A stretch of 15,465 nt of DNA from Deltaproteobacteria bacterium. Lineage in GTDB: Bacteria > Desulfobacterota > Desulfobacteria > Desulfobacterales > ETH-SRB1. Below the pieces are notes generated by a model. It was not told the DNA's origin, did not search any database, and was given only the letters and a program-made list of their open reading frames with translations. Below, piece after piece: positions 1 through 6,754 of this stretch; position 1 is the stretch's first letter, and each line of letters opens with the position of its first letter. A program made the translations under genes and the position numbers. The stretch is from contig JAFCZU010000151.1 of assembly GCA_019314185.1 (NCBI GenBank), forward strand, positions 1 to 15,465, written 5' to 3'.

Positions 1-114
1 ACTGTAAACGGCCTGGGTCTCGGAGGCAGCCCGAATATTGAACTCAATATGGAAGTGACTGACGATAGAGACAGGACTGATCTGTTAAACTGGTTTGAAG
101 AAATCTGGAATGAT
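1..114 (+). repeat. Direct repeat, left copy (partner 7190-7303)
   Basis: By base-by-base reading, these 114 bases are identical to 7190-7303 in the same orientation. The repeat may extend further left, beyond the window. Identity stops sharply at 115, although the next few bases (accgg) still resemble the downstream copy. The two copies enclose the vapBC, SIR2-HerA cassette and the 5' part of the helicase gene. Confidence 0.95.
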
Positions 115-162
115 AATACCGGAAATTCTCATCGTTCTTTAACTGTGAACCCTGAACTGTAA
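1..162 (+). pseudogene. 3' fragment of a PLD-helicase N-terminal domain, cut at left by the window
   Basis: Frame 1 is open from the first base to TAA at 160-162. It encodes the tail of a phospholipase-D-like domain, including GGSPNIELNMEV and LLNWFEEIWND, the same residues found at the end of the downstream helicase N-terminal part (about 7190-7303). The first 114 bases are identical to that copy. After WND the sequence departs (aat accgga against gac accggc), and about 13 unrelated residues follow before the stop. The helicase domain that should follow PLD is missing. Either an upstream paralogue ends here, or the original gene was interrupted at about base 115. The start lies outside the window, so the length of the upstream copy is unknown. 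Confidence 0.7.
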
Positions 163-216
163 ACCTGAGCTGTTACAAACGATTTTAACAATCTTGATTT
201 GTTTAACCGTTTCTGA

Positions 217-245
217 TTGACACAAGCGAAGCACTGTATTACACT
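217..245 (+). promoter_or_regulatory. Sigma-70-type promoter of the toxin-antitoxin pair
   Basis: TTGACA at 217-222 is a perfect -35 box. After a 17-base spacer comes TACACT at 240-245 as the -10 box (4 of 6 to consensus). The antitoxin ATG at 267 lies 21 bases downstream, with GGAGG between them. This is the clearest promoter in the window. Confidence 0.7.
235..243. promoter_or_regulatory. Palindromic operator TGTATTACA overlapping the -10 box
   Basis: TGTA-T-TACA is a 9-base palindrome covering the start of the -10 box. Ribbon-helix-helix antitoxins commonly repress their own promoter by binding short palindromes in this position, so this is the likely autoregulatory site. The role is inferred from position and symmetry only. 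Confidence 0.45.
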
Positions 246-266
246 TTGCATTACGGAGGTGCGAAG

Positions 267-509
267 ATGATTACCTTGAGATTAGATCCCAAATTAGAAC
301 AAAACATACAAAATACCGCTAGGATTCTTGGTATTACAAAATCAGAGTTAATTCGTAAAAGCATATCGGATTATCTTGCCGGATTATCAAAACCAAGCCC
401 CTGGGAACTTGGAGAAAATTTATTTGGTAAATATTCAAGCGGGCTGGGTAATTTGTCGACAGACAGAAAATCACTCTTGAAAACGAAAATTAGAGCAAAA
501 AGAAAATGA
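267..509 (+). CDS. Ribbon-helix-helix (CopG-like) antitoxin
   Basis: This 80-residue protein probably binds the promoter and neutralises the PIN toxin encoded next to it. The N-terminus MITLRLDPKLEQNI reads as the RHH beta strand followed by helix 1. The stretch GITKSELIRKSISDYL fits helix 2 of the RHH fold. The C-terminal half, from about residue 40, is basic at its end and should carry the toxin-binding segment. I chose ATG 267 over the in-frame ATG at 246 because GGAGG (about 256-260) sits at the right distance and RHH proteins usually begin directly with the strand. The stop overlaps the toxin start in an ATGA (506-509), which implies translational coupling. The family is clear. The precise antitoxin subfamily is not assigned. 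Confidence 0.8.
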   Translation: MITLRLDPKLEQNIQNTARILGITKSELIRKSISDYLAGLSKPSPWELGENLFGKYSSGLGNLSTDRKSLLKTKIRAKRK

Positions 510-916
510 AGAAAATTCTTGTAGATTCAGGGCCGCTCATTGCTTTATTTGATGCATCCGACAAGCATCACGGCAGCGCCATTGAATTCATTAAAAAAAA
601 CAAAACACCATTAATTACCACAATAGCATCAATCACGGAAACATTGCATTTATTGGATTTTAACCGGAATGCTCAAATAGATTTTTTGGAATGGATAAGC
701 AAGGGGGCAGTGGAAATTCATAATATTGAAAATTCAGATTTTAGCAGAATAAAAGAACTGACTGCAAAATATCGTGACCTGCCTATGGACTTTGCAGATT
801 CTTGTCTTGTGTTTTTAGCTGAAAAACTGGGCATTAATATGATAGCAACAATTGATAGAGATTTCACAATTTACAGGATCAAAGGGAAAAAGAAATTCAA
901 GATTGTTCTATCCTGA
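506..916 (+). CDS. PIN-domain ribonuclease toxin (VapC-like)
   Basis: This 136-residue PIN-domain protein is predicted to be a Mg-dependent ribonuclease toxin held in check by the upstream RHH protein. The acidic PIN residues are visible: D7 in LVDSGPLIALFD, E45 in SITETLHLL, D95/D98 in MDFADSCLVFLAE, and D117/D119 in TIDRDF. The length is normal for VapC-like toxins and the reading frame is intact. It overlaps the antitoxin by 4 bases. Immediately after its stop (914-916) the base composition shifts and the PglZ-like remnant begins, so the module sits exactly at a rearrangement joint. A stabilising (addiction) role for the island is an inference. PIN toxins paired with RHH antitoxins are well known, so the toxin call is firm while the RNA target is unknown. 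Confidence 0.85.
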   Translation: MKKILVDSGPLIALFDASDKHHGSAIEFIKKNKTPLITTIASITETLHLLDFNRNAQIDFLEWISKGAVEIHNIENSDFSRIKELTAKYRDLPMDFADSCLVFLAEKLGINMIATIDRDFTIYRIKGKKKFKIVLS

Positions 917-1095
917 AACCTGTCTGGGTGCCGCCCGTCGATCTTTCCCTGAATACGCGGCACGGACAATATCAGTTTGTACTGGGACGTCGAAAATGGA
1001 GAAGCGCGGGTGGATATCCTACTCTGACGCACGGAGGGTTAAGCGTGCTGGAAGTGGTGGTGCCTTTTATCGAGATTTCATATGGAAAACGATGA
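916..1095 (+). pseudogene. C-terminal remnant of a PglZ-domain (alkaline phosphatase superfamily) protein
   Basis: Frame 1 (916 to TGA 1093-1095) encodes about 59 residues starting KPVWVPPVDL. The diagnostic part is GGYPTLTHGGLSVLEV followed by VVPFIEI, which resembles the conserved C-terminal THGGLSxxExxVP block of PglZ-family proteins. In the alkaline phosphatase fold that His is a metal ligand. Nothing of the remaining domain is present: the frame closes upstream at 856-858 inside vapC, and the fit to PglZ begins just after the vapC stop. The last 14 bases overlap the start of the SIR2 gene. That overlap points to an ancestral operon in which PglZ was the gene before SIR2. It was recognised by eye from a short motif, so this is moderately sure. 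No start codon is present and it is not expected to be functional. Confidence 0.6.
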
Positions 1096-2197
1096 CAAGT
1101 TAAAAAATATTAAAGAATCGTTGTTAGCGGTTATGCGAGAGCCACGCCGTTGGCTTCTTCTTGTCGGTACCGGCACGTCGGTCGCAATGGATACTGAATT
1201 GGGCATGCCGGCATTAAAAGATTATCTTTTAATGCCGGGAACTATTCCTGAAGATACGGATTGCTGGATACCCGTTGCAGAAAAATTGAGAAGTGGTATT
1301 GACCTTGAGACAGCGCTTACTGGAATAACACTGACAGAATCTCTCCAAAATGAGATTGCCAAATGCACTGCTGAATTTGTCGCCAAAAAAGATGCGGCAT
1401 TGAGAGACGATGTTCTGCTTGGTAAGAAGACATGGGTTGGCGAGTCGTTGCTGAAACAATTGATGCGGGGTCTTTCCCCCACCTGGCCTCGCTTACCCGT
1501 CGTAACACCGAATTATGACATGCTCATTGAGTATGCCTGCTCAAAGGCAAACATACCCTACATCACCGGGTATCATGGCGGTATTATGAGGCGGCAGAAT
1601 TGGTCAAATGCCCGGGAACGGCTTTATCGATTAAATCCGGTAACCATGGGTGGGAAACGCCGTGATACAATTAGCCCCATACCATGCGTCGAGCTTATGA
1701 AGGTCCATGGGTCGATAAATCTCTTTCGTTGCAATTCGGATGAGACTTTTGTCGAGAACGATACCTGGACAGCGGGCTGCCCGGCAGATTACACGCCGAT
1801 GATCGCGCCTCCCGGAGACATAAAAAACTCTGGAGTACTCAATTCTCATGATCGTCTGTTTGGCGAAGCCTTGCAGACTATTGACAAAGCAACTGCATTT
1901 TTTGTGATTGGCTATGGGTTCAGGGATGAGCACATCCATCAGAAAATACTGGAACGCGTTCGTAACCACAAATATCCCCTTATTGTGTTGACACTTGATC
2001 CTTCAACGGAATTGGAACAATTGCCAGGCATGGGAAAAAACGTGTGGGTCATAACCGGGATACAAAACCAGGCCAACGGCAAAACAGACCGATCAGGAAC
2101 ACGTTTCGCCAATGGCAACAAAGAGCTAAGCGGGGACTTTGACGGGCCTACCCTTTGGCAAAGTAATATGTTTACAGAACAAATACTGGGAGGCTGA
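1082..2197 (+). CDS. SIR2-like NAD-binding/NADase protein, SIR2-HerA type
   Basis: This 371-residue protein has a SIR2-like Rossmann fold and is probably an NAD hydrolase effector. Visible motifs are the NAD-binding LLLVGTGTS (G29-S33), TPNYDMLIEYA with N144 and D146, KVHGSINL with H209 as candidate catalytic histidine, and FFVIGYGFRDEHIHQKI (277 onward), a hallmark of SIR2_2-type defence proteins. It has no signal peptide or membrane segment. The start ATG 1082 lies inside the 3' end of the PglZ remnant, so it was probably translationally coupled to it. HerA follows after 2 bases. In described SIR2-HerA systems the two proteins form a large complex and phage infection triggers NAD loss. The same role is inferred here from the gene pair. 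The C-terminal 50 residues are unassigned. Confidence 0.85.
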   Translation: MENDDKLKNIKESLLAVMREPRRWLLLVGTGTSVAMDTELGMPALKDYLLMPGTIPEDTDCWIPVAEKLRSGIDLETALTGITLTESLQNEIAKCTAEFVAKKDAALRDDVLLGKKTWVGESLLKQLMRGLSPTWPRLPVVTPNYDMLIEYACSKANIPYITGYHGGIMRRQNWSNARERLYRLNPVTMGGKRRDTISPIPCVELMKVHGSINLFRCNSDETFVENDTWTAGCPADYTPMIAPPGDIKNSGVLNSHDRLFGEALQTIDKATAFFVIGYGFRDEHIHQKILERVRNHKYPLIVLTLDPSTELEQLPGMGKNVWVITGIQNQANGKTDRSGTRFANGNKELSGDFDGPTLWQSNMFTEQILGG

Positions 2198-2199
2198 AT

Positions 2200-3954
2200 A
2201 TGCCTATTTTTGAATTCAAATATGGTGATGATGTTAGAAAGGATCCAGCTTATCTTGGATCTGTATTGCAGGTAGATACCCGGCGCGTGATGATCAACGC
2301 TGAAGATGAACACCTGCAGCGCGCACGCATCGGGAAGCTGGTTGTGCTGAAACAAGGCGCTGTCGATGACTGGCTGATCGGCATGGTGGACAGAATTGTG
2401 CGCCAGATTGTGACGGCGGATACGACAGTAGAAGATGGAGAGAGAAAAGATACGGACAGCAATAGTCCCTTGCCGCTTTCAGGAAACGCTGTGACCGTCA
2501 CGCTTGTTGGTATGGTGCGTTGGAATGCCGGAAAGGCCGGGCATGAATTCACACGGTCATTGCTGGATATGCCTGATATTGGCCAGGACTGTTTTGTTCT
2601 CAAGGGCGATTCGCTGAAGGCTTTCATGGGACTTCTTGTGAAAAAGGGCGATACGGAGCAAGCCCTTGAAATCGGGAAATATACTCTGGATCCGGATGCT
2701 ACTGCCTACCTGGATGGTGACAAATTTTTCCAGCGCCATGCCGCTCTTCTGGGCAGCACGGGCTCGGGTAAATCATGGACTGTAGCGACAATCCTGGAAC
2801 GCGCCGCCCGGTTGCCATCTGCCAATTTGATCGTGTTTGATCTGCATGGCGAGTACCGCGAACTGAGCTACGCCGACCATCTCCGAATCCCCGGGCCGGA
2901 TGATCTTGGCACGGTTGCGACTCCGGAACTGCTTTATCTGCCGTATTGGCTTATGAACTGCGAGGAACTTACGGCAATGTTTGTCGAAAGCAGTGAATTT
3001 ACGGCACACAATCAGACCCTTGTGTTTCAGGATACTGTTTTTACTGAAAAGAAGAAAATTCTTGAAGCAGAGAAAAAAACCGAAGTTCTCAACTCCTTTA
3101 CGATTGACAGCCCTGTTCCCTTTAATCTCGGCACTGTAGTGGCTGAGATCCGGCGGCTTAATGACGAGATGGTGCAAGGTGTTCGTGGTATGAAGCAGGG
3201 AAAATTCTATGGACAATTCAGCCGCTTTCTCGCTAGAATTGCCACCAAACTCAATGATCGACGATATGGATTTCTTTTTCAGTCGCCGAATGAGTTGCAT
3301 ACTTATGAATCGTTTCACTCACTTGCTGAACAGCTCCTTGCTTTTTCCGATAAGCACAAGGGAATCAAAGTTATCGATTTCTCCGAAGTGCCTTCCGACG
3401 TGCTTCCCGTAATGCTGGGCATTGTTGGCCGTCTCATTTACTACCTTCAGTTCTGGATGCCTGATGAGAAGCGCCACCCAGTCGCACTCGTGTGCGATGA
3501 GGCCCATATTTACCTGCCGAGAGACAAGGGCAATCCTAATCAGCAAAGGGCAGTGGAAAGCTTTGAAAAAATTGCCAAGGAAGGGCGCAAGTATGGAGTG
3601 TCGCTGATGATTGTCAGCCAACGGCCATCCGACGTGAGTGCCACGATTCTTAGCCAGTGCAACAATGTCATGGCATTGCGGCTGACCAACAGTAACGATA
3701 TATCCGCAGTGAAGAATATGATGCCGGAAAGCATGACGAGTTTTATGGAGATGCTGCCTGTTCTGGATATTGGGGAGGCCATGGTTGTAGGTGATGCAGT
3801 CCTTCTGCCCAGCCGGATTCGTATCAATCGGCCTGCTGAACAACCACTGAGCGCCACCATTGATTTCTGGACGGAGTGGAGTCGTAAAGATATTTTGCCG
3901 GACTGGGTGCTGGCCGCGGAAAATATGCGGCGGCAAAGGAGAAAGACTTCGTGA
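2200..3954 (+). CDS. HerA/DUF87-family hexameric ATPase
   Basis: This 584-residue P-loop ATPase belongs to the HerA/FtsK group. The N-terminal ~170 residues look like a HAS-barrel, with short beta-rich segments such as IGKLVVLKQG and VTVTLVGMVRW. Walker A is LLGSTGSGKSW (about residues 183-193), followed by IVFDLHGEYREL. Walker B is VALVCDEAHIYLPRD (D and E near 433). After it come the HerA-like KEGRKYGVSLMIVSQRPSD and NVMALRLTN with DISAVKNMMPE. HerA normally forms a DNA-translocating hexamer with NurA. No NurA is present here and the partner is the SIR2 protein, as in SIR2-HerA defence systems. GGGAGG at 2188-2193 precedes ATG 2200. The stop overlaps the next gene's GTG in a GTGA. The family assignment is firm. 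Confidence 0.9.
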   Translation: MPIFEFKYGDDVRKDPAYLGSVLQVDTRRVMINAEDEHLQRARIGKLVVLKQGAVDDWLIGMVDRIVRQIVTADTTVEDGERKDTDSNSPLPLSGNAVTVTLVGMVRWNAGKAGHEFTRSLLDMPDIGQDCFVLKGDSLKAFMGLLVKKGDTEQALEIGKYTLDPDATAYLDGDKFFQRHAALLGSTGSGKSWTVATILERAARLPSANLIVFDLHGEYRELSYADHLRIPGPDDLGTVATPELLYLPYWLMNCEELTAMFVESSEFTAHNQTLVFQDTVFTEKKKILEAEKKTEVLNSFTIDSPVPFNLGTVVAEIRRLNDEMVQGVRGMKQGKFYGQFSRFLARIATKLNDRRYGFLFQSPNELHTYESFHSLAEQLLAFSDKHKGIKVIDFSEVPSDVLPVMLGIVGRLIYYLQFWMPDEKRHPVALVCDEAHIYLPRDKGNPNQQRAVESFEKIAKEGRKYGVSLMIVSQRPSDVSATILSQCNNVMALRLTNSNDISAVKNMMPESMTSFMEMLPVLDIGEAMVVGDAVLLPSRIRINRPAEQPLSATIDFWTEWSRKDILPDWVLAAENMRRQRRKTS

Positions 3955-5837
3955 AACGACGTGAATATGGCATAAATCTTGATGATGGTGTTGCGCTCTC
4001 AACAGATGAAGAGTTCCGCTTGCTCTATGTACCTTGTAATCCGGATGAAACGACTTGCTTGCAAGGATGGTTTGCTGATGATACACAGGAGCCCCTTCTG
4101 TTAGGAGGTCAGATTGGATCCGGGAAGACGACTCTCCTCAGGGAGGTTTCCCGCTCTTTTATTGATTCTCACATTATTACAGTGTCCTTCGACACCGATC
4201 CCATTGAGCCATCGGAAGGCGGCTATTCCATGCTTTTGTTTGGCCGCATACTTCAGGCTTGCTTGAAGGCCGGGGTGGAAATAGATGGCTGTGGAATAGT
4301 TCTGTCCGATTTCCCGTCCATTAATGCGGATTCATGGCACGCTTTTGCCGATAAAACAACATTTTGGCCTTCGAATCTGCAAGAGGCCGAGCGATTGCGG
4401 GATGTTTGTGCGGTTATGAGTGAAAACGCCAGGCTGGTGCGTAAGGCATGTGGCCAGTTGCTGAATCGCCTGCGAGAGCTTACGTCACGAGAGCCTATTA
4501 TCATTGCTGAAGGTATTGATAAATTTAATCCCGGCACACCTGAATACTTTTCGCTTTGTGATACCCTGGCTTTTTTGGCCAAGAGGAAAACGCTTTTCGA
4601 GGTCAACGCAATTCATCTCTTTCAAAAGCAGGGCTTTCGGCCTGGCATCCGAAAACTTTTTGTCGGAGGTATTGGCGAAGACATGCTCTTCGAAATGCTG
4701 CAAAAAAGACTTGGTTCCTATGCCCCGGTTTACCAGGATGCGTTTTCTTTGATCGTCGATTATTCCGGCGGCAACGCCCGTCAGGCACTGAGGCTTCTCA
4801 ATGCCTACTATTTTCGACGTACCCAACGCCAAAATGACCACCCAGCGGCAATCACCCTGGCTTGCCATCAGGTTGGCAAGAACCTTTTGAATGTACCTTA
4901 CGGCAGTTTTCCCACAGACATTTTTGCCGTTGTAAAACGTGACGGCTATATGGAGGGCGCTCTGTTTACAGATCGCGAAAGCGCGCAGGGCGCTAATGAC
5001 GCGGTTTATCATAACTGGTTGTTCGTGCAGGGCGAACCGGACCCAGCCACACCGACAAAGTGGCCTGCCATCATTAATCCGTTGATTGATGAGGCGATCA
5101 ATTGGGAGGCAGACGCTCCAAGGACACCAGAGGAAGAAGCCGTCAGAAAATGGGCGCAAGATCACGACATAAGTCCCCTTGGCCTGAATCTTCCTGTTGA
5201 TGATAATGGAAAACCTGCCTGGGACAAATTCTGGAAAGAGATTGAATCGTCCTCTTTTTCAAACAGAGACGCTCTGAGCATTCTCGGGTTGATCGAGGAG
5301 ATCGCAGCGGGCCTGTTCGGTGTTGAACGGCAGGACCGCATTATCATAACCTATCGGGATCGTAAAAATCTGGAAGCAGTCAGGGATTTTCTTGTAGGTG
5401 AAGCCAATACTTACTCCCTTTTCCCCTGCGAAGAGATCACCCTGGAAGGCGGTAACGGACGAGAGCCGGTCATTGAATTGTTGATGCGGTTTGCCGAACG
5501 TGACCCTAATCGCATTTATTCCGTGGAACTTACTGGAAAATGGACAGATATCCAGCTTCGCGACCTTGAACACCGGCGTGATATCCTCGACAACCTGCAA
5601 ATGCTCTGGTGGATACAGCAGGACGATCTGAAACGGTATCTTCGTTTCTGGACACAGTTACGTCAGTTCTTCCGGATTTACAGACTCGAAGATGAGTTGT
5701 GGCGTGGTATTACGATGGAAGAGATTCAGGCGGATATTGATTTCATTAAAGAAATGTCAGATGAATCTGATCCGGAAGGCGTCCGCAGGCTATCAGCAGT
5801 TCTTTCTTACCTCAAGGAGTCCGGAGGTAAGTCATGA
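3951..5837 (+). CDS. ORC/Cdc6-like AAA+ ATPase, third component of the SIR2-HerA operon
   Basis: This 628-residue ATPase starts at a GTG overlapping the herA stop by 4 bases. Walker A is GGQIGSGKTT (52-61). Walker B reads PIIIAEGIDKF (about 184-193), similar to the hhhDGLDk form of ORC/Cdc6-type and KAP/STAND ATPases. The segment YSGGNARQALRLLNAY (about 270-285) looks like an ORC-type sensor 2. The C-terminal half (from about 330) is not recognised, but a stretch near 540-590 (EHRRDILDNLQMLWWIQQ, then LRFWTQLRQFF) loosely resembles segments seen in signalling ATPases of immune systems. The E in AEGID is unusual where D is expected. It may sense infection or regulate HerA-SIR2, or resemble BrxC/PglY-type ATPases of BREX given the PglZ relic. 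Those roles are inference; the ATPase fold is well supported. Confidence 0.75.
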   Translation: MKRREYGINLDDGVALSTDEEFRLLYVPCNPDETTCLQGWFADDTQEPLLLGGQIGSGKTTLLREVSRSFIDSHIITVSFDTDPIEPSEGGYSMLLFGRILQACLKAGVEIDGCGIVLSDFPSINADSWHAFADKTTFWPSNLQEAERLRDVCAVMSENARLVRKACGQLLNRLRELTSREPIIIAEGIDKFNPGTPEYFSLCDTLAFLAKRKTLFEVNAIHLFQKQGFRPGIRKLFVGGIGEDMLFEMLQKRLGSYAPVYQDAFSLIVDYSGGNARQALRLLNAYYFRRTQRQNDHPAAITLACHQVGKNLLNVPYGSFPTDIFAVVKRDGYMEGALFTDRESAQGANDAVYHNWLFVQGEPDPATPTKWPAIINPLIDEAINWEADAPRTPEEEAVRKWAQDHDISPLGLNLPVDDNGKPAWDKFWKEIESSSFSNRDALSILGLIEEIAAGLFGVERQDRIIITYRDRKNLEAVRDFLVGEANTYSLFPCEEITLEGGNGREPVIELLMRFAERDPNRIYSVELTGKWTDIQLRDLEHRRDILDNLQMLWWIQQDDLKRYLRFWTQLRQFFRIYRLEDELWRGITMEEIQADIDFIKEMSDESDPEGVRRLSAVLSYLKESGGKS

Positions 5838-6484
5838 ACGACAATAAACGCCAAGCCATCGTGTGGGATACGATCGAACGCATTGCTTTCCGTCCAAATC
5901 CACCAGAGAGCTGGTTGGGTGTCTATGCAAAAACCCTGCATAAGCTCTGGGGAATGGAATCGGTGTGGGCTCGTTTCGGCATAGATGACGAATTCATCGT
6001 TACCTTTCTGAACCTGAAATGTAGACACTTTATTGAGTCGGTATCCAAATACTCAATATCATTTCTACATGGTTCCTCCGACTGTTTGCATTGGCAAATT
6101 CATGTAGATCCGGAATTTCACAGCAAAGCTTCATTGCAGATCACTGTTGGCAAGTATCCCCATCAGCAAATGGGTGAGCTTCACAGCGATGTAGAGGCTG
6201 TCCTCAACGGCATGCTATTCCATCCGCGTTGTCACACCCATCTTGAAAAGATTGGAGTTCTGCCGATGCCACTTGATCAGGATAGAGGTGGGTTAAAAGC
6301 ACACGAAGTTCGTATTTGTGGAGGAATTGAGAATCCGTATGTTTTCCTTTTTCATCTTCGTTATCAGTTCTGTCTTGTTTCCGGCCAAGCCAGGGATATA
6401 GAAAAGACGCGCTTGATTGATCTCTTTGAGAATGCAATTCGGAACAATAGAACCGTGAATCCTCGCGATCTCTTCAATTTTTAG
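5834..6484 (+). CDS. Unrecognised protein, fourth gene of the SIR2-HerA operon
   Basis: This 216-residue protein is coupled to the AAA+ gene by an ATGA overlap and ends at TAG 6482-6484. I do not recognise a family. It begins with a charged helix-like segment (WDTIERIAFRPNPPESW). The middle is mixed and rich in aromatic residues, with several His and Cys (RHFIESV, HGSSDCLHW, FHPRCHTHLEKIG). Towards the C-terminus comes a hydrophobic strand-like segment, NPYVFLFHLRYQFCLVSG. No P-loop, methyltransferase, nuclease or helix-turn-helix motif is visible, and there is no signal peptide or long membrane helix. The HPRCHTH cluster could bind metal, but this is weak. Perfect coupling makes it a real operon member, perhaps an adaptor or sensor for the ATPases. 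No function is assigned. Confidence 0.8.
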   Translation: MNDNKRQAIVWDTIERIAFRPNPPESWLGVYAKTLHKLWGMESVWARFGIDDEFIVTFLNLKCRHFIESVSKYSISFLHGSSDCLHWQIHVDPEFHSKASLQITVGKYPHQQMGELHSDVEAVLNGMLFHPRCHTHLEKIGVLPMPLDQDRGGLKAHEVRICGGIENPYVFLFHLRYQFCLVSGQARDIEKTRLIDLFENAIRNNRTVNPRDLFNF

Positions 6485-6754
6485 GACAGGAAGAATTGAT
6501 ATAGCAAAAAGAAATGGCTGGCCAGAGAGTGGCCAAAGCAGTGAATGCGGGTAAGGCCTGGGACTGTGAGGCGGTTAATTTTGTCAATCCCGACCGTCCA
6601 CCGCTCAAAAAATAACTTCGCGTTTTCGTGCTTAAGATTTGAGTCAGGCGCGTAATTGCAAGGGGTTTGACCTCCTGAAAATTGAGCATGATCTTTTTAA
6701 AGAGTGGGGGGTAATCTCTTGCTGGAAATGTCTTATTTACGGCAAGGAGCGAAT
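6485..6754. other. Intergenic stretch between the two operons
   Basis: These 270 bases separate the orphan gene from the helicase start. They contain a 33-codon open frame (6514-6615) and a short inverted repeat TGGCCA-gagag-TGGCCA (6519-6535) without a following T run. TTGACC at 6667-6672 could be a -35 box for the helicase operon, but no good -10 box sits at normal spacing. AAGGAG at 6744-6749 is the ribosome-binding site of the helicase gene. Nothing else is supported. Confidence 0.6.
6514..6615 (+). pseudogene. Small open frame or 3' remnant of a lost gene
   Basis: ATG 6514 to TAA 6613-6615 encodes 33 residues, including AKAVNAGKAWDCEAVNF and ending NPDRPPLKK. The residue composition looks coding, and it ends in a normal basic tail, so it may be the 3' end of a truncated gene. 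No ribosome-binding site is at proper distance (AGGAAG at 6488-6493 is 20 bases away), and an in-frame stop lies just upstream at 6502-6504. No family is recognised. Confidence 0.25.

Noticed and set aside
141..168. Imperfect 14-base tandem repeat (AACTGTGAACCCTG, AACTGTAAACCTGA), considered as a CRISPR or iteron remnant
   Set aside because: There are only two imperfect units with no spacers and no associated genes; it is a minor local repeat.
852..1103. 83-codon open frame across the end of vapC and the region before SIR2
   Set aside because: Its translation has no family character, it starts inside vapC, and the PglZ-like motif lies in a different frame of the same region.
1631..1969. Long minus-strand open frames inside the SIR2, HerA and AAA genes (for example 1631-1969, 3319-4086, 4485-5165)
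   Set aside because: They are shadows of clear plus-strand genes with conserved motifs and have no recognisable domain or start signal.
1082..3954. Calling SIR2-HerA alone as the novel system
   Set aside because: SIR2-HerA pairs are already known as phage defence; only the added AAA+, orphan and PglZ relic are unusual.
6519..6535. Inverted repeat TGGCCA-gagag-TGGCCA as a terminator
   Set aside because: The stem is only 6 bp, no T run follows it on the plus strand, and it lies inside a small open frame.
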